From Sphingomonas sp. (GTDB taxonomy: Bacteria; Pseudomonadota; Alphaproteobacteria; Sphingomonadales; Sphingomonadaceae): a stretch of DNA of 9,696 bases. The notes under the pieces were generated by a model that was not told the DNA's origin, did no database searches, and saw only the letters and a list, made by a program, of their open reading frames with translations. Made by a program: the position numbers and the translations under genes. Positions 5,957 through 9,696 of this stretch are shown here, piece by piece. The first letter of the stretch is position 1. Every line of letters begins with the position of its first letter. The stretch lies in the NCBI GenBank assembly GCA_019747165.1, contig JAIERC010000317.1, positions 1 through 9,696 of the forward strand, written 5' to 3'.

Positions 5957-6850
5957 TTATCGCACCACGATGGCAACGGCGATCGCCTCGACAATCGATC
6001 CGCGCCTGATCGGGCTTAGGCCCAGCCGAACGGGGCGAGGCCTTGCCCCTGTCACGAGCAGCATCACATCAACGATCCGCGACATTTGCTCTTCAATCGC
6101 TGCCTCAATCGCGGCGTCTACCGTTGCTCGGTCGGCAGGTTCAAACAGCGTGGTGAAGCGTGCATCGGCCAGCACCTGCGGCTCGACACCGACCAGCACG
6201 GCCAGCGCCACCACCGGGGTTTCCAAAAATCCGCGAAGCGAAAGGCGGATGGGCGCCACCATACCGGTTGCGATCATCGCTTCGGTTTCGGCGACGGCTT
6301 GGGCCCGGGCCGCAGCAAGGCTGTCGATCACCGTAACATCATGGGCGAGCAGAATTGCGCCGGTGTCGCAGGGATGAATGGTTACGCTTAGCGTCCGTCC
6401 GGCAAAGGGCGCGGCGAACTCGGCCGTTTCGACCAGGCCGGATGCCATGACTCGCCGGGTCGCTTCATTCAACAACAGCATCGCAACGCTGGCAGCCAGC
6501 CCCACCAGGGGAGCACCGGGCTGTGCCCGTTCACCAAAATACCCGCGCGCTGCCCGGCTTGCGGCGATCAACTTCATTTCGTGGTCGATCAGCAAAATGA
6601 TATCGCGTGTCACGTCAAGCAACGTCTCTACGCCGGCATTGGCGCCGCCTTCAGGCTCCCCCTCATGGGGCGCGCACAGGGCCTGCATGATTTCCACCGA
6701 TGTCAGCACCAGACGCGGCCGACCGCGATGCAAGACATAAACAGGTTCGCGTGTCGCGCGATCTTGCCAGATGCCGAAATGGCGGACAAGTTCGGATGCG
6801 GTGACGACATTTGTGCCGTTTAGCGGACGTGGTAGGGATGATATGGCCAT
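5957..6850 (-). CDS. PAS-type sensory protein with N-terminal Phd/YefM antitoxin-like domain
   Basis: A 297-residue cytosolic protein. Residues 15-58 (VVTASELVRHFG, then EPVYVLHRGRPRLVLTS and VEIMQAL) match the Phd/YefM antitoxin pattern: an N-terminal strand, an ASE-L helix, then a basic beta-hairpin before a conserved Ser-x-Glu. That fold dimerises and binds DNA. Residues 74-172 read as a PAS domain (TRDIILLIDHEMKLIAASRA at 81-100, and the end strand GAILLAHDVT at 164-173). Residues 200-297 look like a second, weaker PAS-like unit. There is no kinase, GGDEF or toxin part, so a one-component sensor-regulator is the simplest reading. The ATG at 6850 is used because the open frame beyond it has only a TTG (6928) and unconserved sequence; no clear ribosome site precedes 6850. 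Confidence 0.75.
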   Translation of the reverse strand: MAISSLPRPLNGTNVVTASELVRHFGIWQDRATREPVYVLHRGRPRLVLTSVEIMQALCAPHEGEPEGGANAGVETLLDVTRDIILLIDHEMKLIAASRAARGYFGERAQPGAPLVGLAASVAMLLLNEATRRVMASGLVETAEFAAPFAGRTLSVTIHPCDTGAILLAHDVTVIDSLAAARAQAVAETEAMIATGMVAPIRLSLRGFLETPVVALAVLVGVEPQVLADARFTTLFEPADRATVDAAIEAAIEEQMSRIVDVMLLVTGARPRPVRLGLSPIRRGSIVEAIAVAIVVR

Positions 6851-7008
6851 GTGATTATTTCGCAACGCCCACGGTCGGTGCGCAAGGGATTTGCTCCATT
6901 TTGGATGTAGCTGGCCGACACTGGACAAGTGCTCGTTTCTCGAGCGTTCATGTTGGGCGGATTAGCTTCTTTTGATCTGGCAGGTCGTTAAGGGGAGCAC
7001 CCAGACCA
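6851..7008. other. Divergent intergenic region between the PAS gene and the secreted-protein gene
   Basis: This 158-bp gap must hold the promoters of both divergent genes. No convincing -35/-10 pair was found. It contains two small adjacent dyads, CACT-GGACA-AGTG (6919-6931) and GCTCG-TTTCT-CGAGC (6931-6945), that could be regulator sites. AGGGGAG at 6991-6997 is the probable ribosome site of the plus-strand gene, at a rather long 11-nt spacing. Confidence 0.4.
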
Positions 7009-7962
7009 ATGAAGTTGCGGCAAAGCGCGGTCTTTTGTGTATTTTTCGTACTGATTCTTGGCGGTAATGCGCCACCCGGGCAACAGGCGAGCCGCGACTC
7101 AGTTACCGGCTCCGAACTCACGGTTCGGCCTGGCGAGGTGGTTACCGCGACGGTAGAGGGCGCACCCGCCGCCATCCGTGTTCTGTCTGGCGGACCCGAT
7201 CGGCTGCTGCTTGACCCGGATTATGTCGCCCTTCGCGGGATAAAGCCCGCAGCGTTTCTGGGTAGGGGAAACCTTAACGTCGCCGGGCGGCGCGAGTTCA
7301 AGGGGTGGAACCGCCCGCTTAATTTTGTCATCGACGGCGTGCGCCAAAAGGGCAGAGCATTCTGGTTTGCCGGAGCACCACCGATCGAGGGCGATGGTAC
7401 GATCGGTCCCTGGGCCCTGCCGCAATCTCGCGTTACCTTGGTGTTCGGGGGCAATGATGCCCGTACACAGCGACACGATTTTCCGCTGTTCGGCGACATT
7501 AGCTCGTCCAGTTTCACAGGGTATCGGGGAGCGACCTTCGGCCTGGCGGTGTCGTTCGATCTGGACGCTACGGAGCAATATCCGGTCGCGTCAGCCGCGG
7601 CGGGGGCAGCGATTGCAAAGGCCTATGGCGGTCAGTTGAGCGGACCGAGCTGGGATATCGACCTCCTCCTTGGCGTAAAGCGCCCGGTTCGGCTGATGAC
7701 GCTGTCGCGCCCCTTTGTTTTTGGGCCCTTGTCGTTCGATCGGATTGCCGTGCGGGTCCGTGACCGCATTGATTCGGCCGGGCGCGGCGACGCCATTCCC
7801 GACGGCACGGAGGACCCGTCTGAAATTGTCGTCGCTGCCACGAAAAAGGGACGCCAGCCCCTCTACTCGTTGAAAATCCCCCGCGCTGGGCTGTCGCGAT
7901 GTTCGAAACTAACCTTCGACAAAGCGGCCAAACGGATCGATCTGTGGTGCAATCCAGCCTGA
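7009..7962 (+). CDS. Secreted protein with degenerate retropepsin/aspartyl-protease-like fold
   Basis: A 317-residue protein with an N-terminal signal (MKLRQ, then a hydrophobic core at about 7-18, probable cleavage near residue 20-28), so periplasmic or outer-surface. After it, VVTATVEGAPAAIRVLSGG (44-62) and then RLLLDPDYVALRGIK (65-79) follow the layout of retropepsin-like aspartyl proteases, with a strand, a hairpin, then normally L-D-T-G. Here that site reads L-S-G-G. The companion DGTIG (129-133) corresponds to the usual DG-hydrophobic-G turn. A second similar lobe appears to start at AVSFDLDATEQYPVAS (180-195). With the catalytic Asp missing in lobe one and an Asp-Ala-Thr in lobe two, proteolysis is doubtful. 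Two cysteines near the end (C298, C314) could form a disulfide. The gene is convergent with rpoD, with 19 bp between stops. The fold call is inference. Confidence 0.6.
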   Translation: MKLRQSAVFCVFFVLILGGNAPPGQQASRDSVTGSELTVRPGEVVTATVEGAPAAIRVLSGGPDRLLLDPDYVALRGIKPAAFLGRGNLNVAGRREFKGWNRPLNFVIDGVRQKGRAFWFAGAPPIEGDGTIGPWALPQSRVTLVFGGNDARTQRHDFPLFGDISSSSFTGYRGATFGLAVSFDLDATEQYPVASAAAGAAIAKAYGGQLSGPSWDIDLLLGVKRPVRLMTLSRPFVFGPLSFDRIAVRVRDRIDSAGRGDAIPDGTEDPSEIVVAATKKGRQPLYSLKIPRAGLSRCSKLTFDKAAKRIDLWCNPA

Positions 7963-7981
7963 CCGTGCCGAACCGACGGCT

Positions 7982-9696
7982 CTATTGATCCAAGAATGAC
8001 CGCATTTTGCGGCTACGGCTGGGGTGCTTCAGCTTGCGCAGCGCCTTCGCCTCAATTTGACGGATGCGCTCGCGCGTCACCGAGAATTGCTGACCGACTT
8101 CTTCCAGCGTGTGATCGGTGTTCATGCCGATACCGAAGCGCATGCGCAGCACGCGTTCTTCGCGCGGCGTGAGACTCGCGAGCACCCGGGTGACGGTCTC
8201 CTTGAGGTTCGCCTGGATCGCCGCATCGACCGGGATGACCGCGTTCTTGTCCTCGATGAAATCGCCCAGATGCGAATCCTCCTCGTCGCCGATCGGCGTT
8301 TCGAGGCTGATCGGCTCCTTGGCGATCTTCATCACCTTGCGAACCTTTTCGAGCGGCATGCTCAGCCGCTCGGCCATTTCCTCAGGCGTCGGCTCGCGGC
8401 CCTGTTCGTGCAGGAACTGACGGCTGGTGCGGACCAGCTTGTTGATCGTCTCGATCATATGGACCGGGATACGGATCGTTCGAGCCTGATCAGCGATCGA
8501 GCGCGTGATCGCCTGTCGGATCCACCAGGTGGCATAGGTGCTGAACTTGTAGCCACGGCGATATTCGAACTTATCGACGGCCTTCATCAGGCCGATATTG
8601 CCCTCCTGGATCAGATCCAGGAACTGCAGGCCGCGATTGGTGTATTTCTTGGCGATCGAGATTACGAGGCGCAGATTCGCCTCGACCATTTCCTTCTTGG
8701 CGATGCGCGCTTCGCGTTCGCCCTTTTGGACCATGTTGACGATGCGCCGGAATTCACCCAGCGACATGCCCGTCGCCTGGCTAATCTCCGAAATTTCGAT
8801 GCGAACGCGGTCCACGGCATCGCCTTCATTGGCGACAAACGCCGCCCATTTCTTGTCGAGCTTGCCGACCGTGGTCAGAAAGCCCTCGTCCAGCTCGTTG
8901 CCAATGTAGCGATCAAGAAAGTCCTTGCGTGGCACCTTATGGCGTTCGGCCAGGCGCAGCATCTGCCCGCCCAGCGCGGTAAGCCGACGGTTGAAAGCAT
9001 AAAGCTGATCGACGAGAAATTCGATCTTGGCATTGTGGAACTGGACGCTTTCGACCTCTGCGGTCAATTCTTCGCGTAATTTCTGATATTTGCGCTCGTC
9101 GGCATTCGAAAGCTCACCGCCCGCCGCCATTGCATCGAGCCGACCGGCCTGCATTTTCGAGAATTTTTTGTAGAGCGACGTGATGTTGGCGAACTTTTCC
9201 AGCGCCTGTGGCTTCAGCTGCTCTTCCATCTGCGCGAGTGAAAGGGTGTTATCCTCTTCCTCATCGTCCGACGGACGCGGCGTGCGCCGCTCGGTCATCG
9301 ACTCTTCTTCTTCGTCAACCGATGCCTCTTCGGGCTCAGCTTCCTCCTTGAAAGAAGGGCCCGCATTTTTCTCGGAAATCTCGCCATCGGCCGAAACATC
9401 GTCATCGGTGAGCGATTCGGGGGCGGGATCCTTGGAGAGCATCGCGTCGAGATCGATGATCTCGCGCAGCTGCATCGTGCCTTCGTTCAGCGCGGTCGAC
9501 CAGTCGATGATCGCATTGAACGTGATTGGGCTTTCGCACAGCCCCAGGATCATCGTGTCACGCCCGGCTTCGATCCGCTTGGCGATGGCGATTTCGCCCT
9601 CACGGCTGAGCAGCTCGACCGCGCCCATTTCGCGCAGATACATGCGCACCGGATCATCGGTGCGGTCGATCGTTTCTTTTTTCTTTTCTAGCGCAG
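7982..9696 (-). CDS. rpoD: RNA polymerase sigma factor RpoD (primary sigma), N-terminus outside window
   Basis: The housekeeping sigma-70 factor, which directs core RNA polymerase to most promoters. 570 codons plus the stop are visible, and the frame stays open to the right edge, so the true start and region 1.1 lie outside; the GTG at 9649 is internal (the frame reads TIDRTDDPVRMYLREMG across it). Numbering from the first full codon at 9694, region 1.2 is at about 13-46, an acidic non-conserved insert at about 95-150, region 2 at about 336-420 including NLRLVISIAKKYTNRGLQFL and YKFSTYATWWIRQAITRSIA, region 3 at about 421-485, and region 4 at about 505-570 with the helix-turn-helix HTLEEVGQQFSVTRERIRQ and ending RKMRSFLDQ. 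Alphaproteobacterial RpoDs are usually somewhat longer than 600 residues, so roughly 100 residues are missing. The sequence is intact throughout. Confidence 0.98.
   Translation of the reverse strand, partial: ALEKKKETIDRTDDPVRMYLREMGAVELLSREGEIAIAKRIEAGRDTMILGLCESPITFNAIIDWSTALNEGTMQLREIIDLDAMLSKDPAPESLTDDDVSADGEISEKNAGPSFKEEAEPEEASVDEEEESMTERRTPRPSDDEEEDNTLSLAQMEEQLKPQALEKFANITSLYKKFSKMQAGRLDAMAAGGELSNADERKYQKLREELTAEVESVQFHNAKIEFLVDQLYAFNRRLTALGGQMLRLAERHKVPRKDFLDRYIGNELDEGFLTTVGKLDKKWAAFVANEGDAVDRVRIEISEISQATGMSLGEFRRIVNMVQKGEREARIAKKEMVEANLRLVISIAKKYTNRGLQFLDLIQEGNIGLMKAVDKFEYRRGYKFSTYATWWIRQAITRSIADQARTIRIPVHMIETINKLVRTSRQFLHEQGREPTPEEMAERLSMPLEKVRKVMKIAKEPISLETPIGDEEDSHLGDFIEDKNAVIPVDAAIQANLKETVTRVLASLTPREERVLRMRFGIGMNTDHTLEEVGQQFSVTRERIRQIEAKALRKLKHPSRSRKMRSFLDQ

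Noticed and set aside
6851..6928. N-terminal extension of the PAS gene from a TTG at 6928
   Set aside because: The extra 26 residues look unconserved and the only ATG is at 6850, directly before the Phd-like domain.
7963..7981. Bidirectional terminator between the convergent secreted-protein gene and rpoD
   Set aside because: Only a 4-bp GCCG/CGGC stem without T-runs is present.
8000..8012. CCGCA-TTT-TGCGG hairpin as terminator for the secreted-protein gene
   Set aside because: It lies inside the rpoD coding sequence, has a short stem and no T-run after it.
8024..9079. 351-codon open frame on the plus strand opposite rpoD
   Set aside because: It is a mirror of the rpoD coding sequence, rich in His/Arg/Asp/Leu as expected of a shadow; rpoD is certain.
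9647..9649. GTG as the start of rpoD
   Set aside because: The frame stays open to the window edge and the residues before it (TIDRTDDP) belong to conserved region 1.2, so this is an internal Val.
1..9696. CRISPR array, insertion sequence, prophage, tRNA or rRNA
   Set aside because: No regularly spaced repeats, transposase motifs, terminal repeats, phage genes or RNA-gene signatures were seen on either strand.

Overview
The window looks like a chromosomal segment of a GC-rich alphaproteobacterium, most likely a sphingomonad (Sphingomonadales). The evidence is the housekeeping sigma factor at the right edge, the dense mixed-strand gene packing with start/stop overlaps, and a conserved hypothetical gene at 5151-5837 of a type I associate with sphingomonads. 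No insertion sequence, prophage, CRISPR array, rRNA or tRNA was seen. Several genes are poorly characterised, and most of the interest lies in gene arrangement and domain architecture.

Layout, left to right. 1-454 (-): 5' part of a Tat-exported family 1 glycoside hydrolase, cut by the window edge. 553-2187 (-): two-gene ABC exporter, ATPase then ABC-2 type permease. 2188-2260: AT-rich divergent control region with four phased copies of the hexamer CTTAAA/TTTAAG. 2261-2949 (+): a four-helix DUF2975-like membrane protein with a one-base overlap into a small YozG-like XRE regulator. 2904-5045 (-): tightly overlapping operon MoxR-type AAA+ ATPase, GFA zinc protein, DUF817 membrane protein; its last gene overlaps the regulator gene tail-to-tail by 46 bp. 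5151-5837 (-): conserved hypothetical protein. 5957-6850 (-): PAS-type protein with an N-terminal Phd/YefM-antitoxin-like domain. 7009-7962 (+): secreted protein that looks like a bilobed aspartyl-protease fold with a lost catalytic triad. 7982-9696 (-): rpoD, lacking only its N-terminus.

How the genes may work together. The membrane-protein/XRE pair and the ABC exporter share one 73-bp control region, so they probably form one regulated module, with the XRE protein acting on the CTTAAA repeats (inference). The MoxR, GFA and DUF817 genes are translationally coupled (ATGA and ATTGGCTGA overlaps), although no pathway joining them is known to me. The sigma factor, the secreted protein and the PAS protein have separate transcription units. 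The strongest leads are the phased-repeat control region, the Phd-PAS fusion, the degenerate protease-like protein and the MoxR operon without a visible VWA partner.
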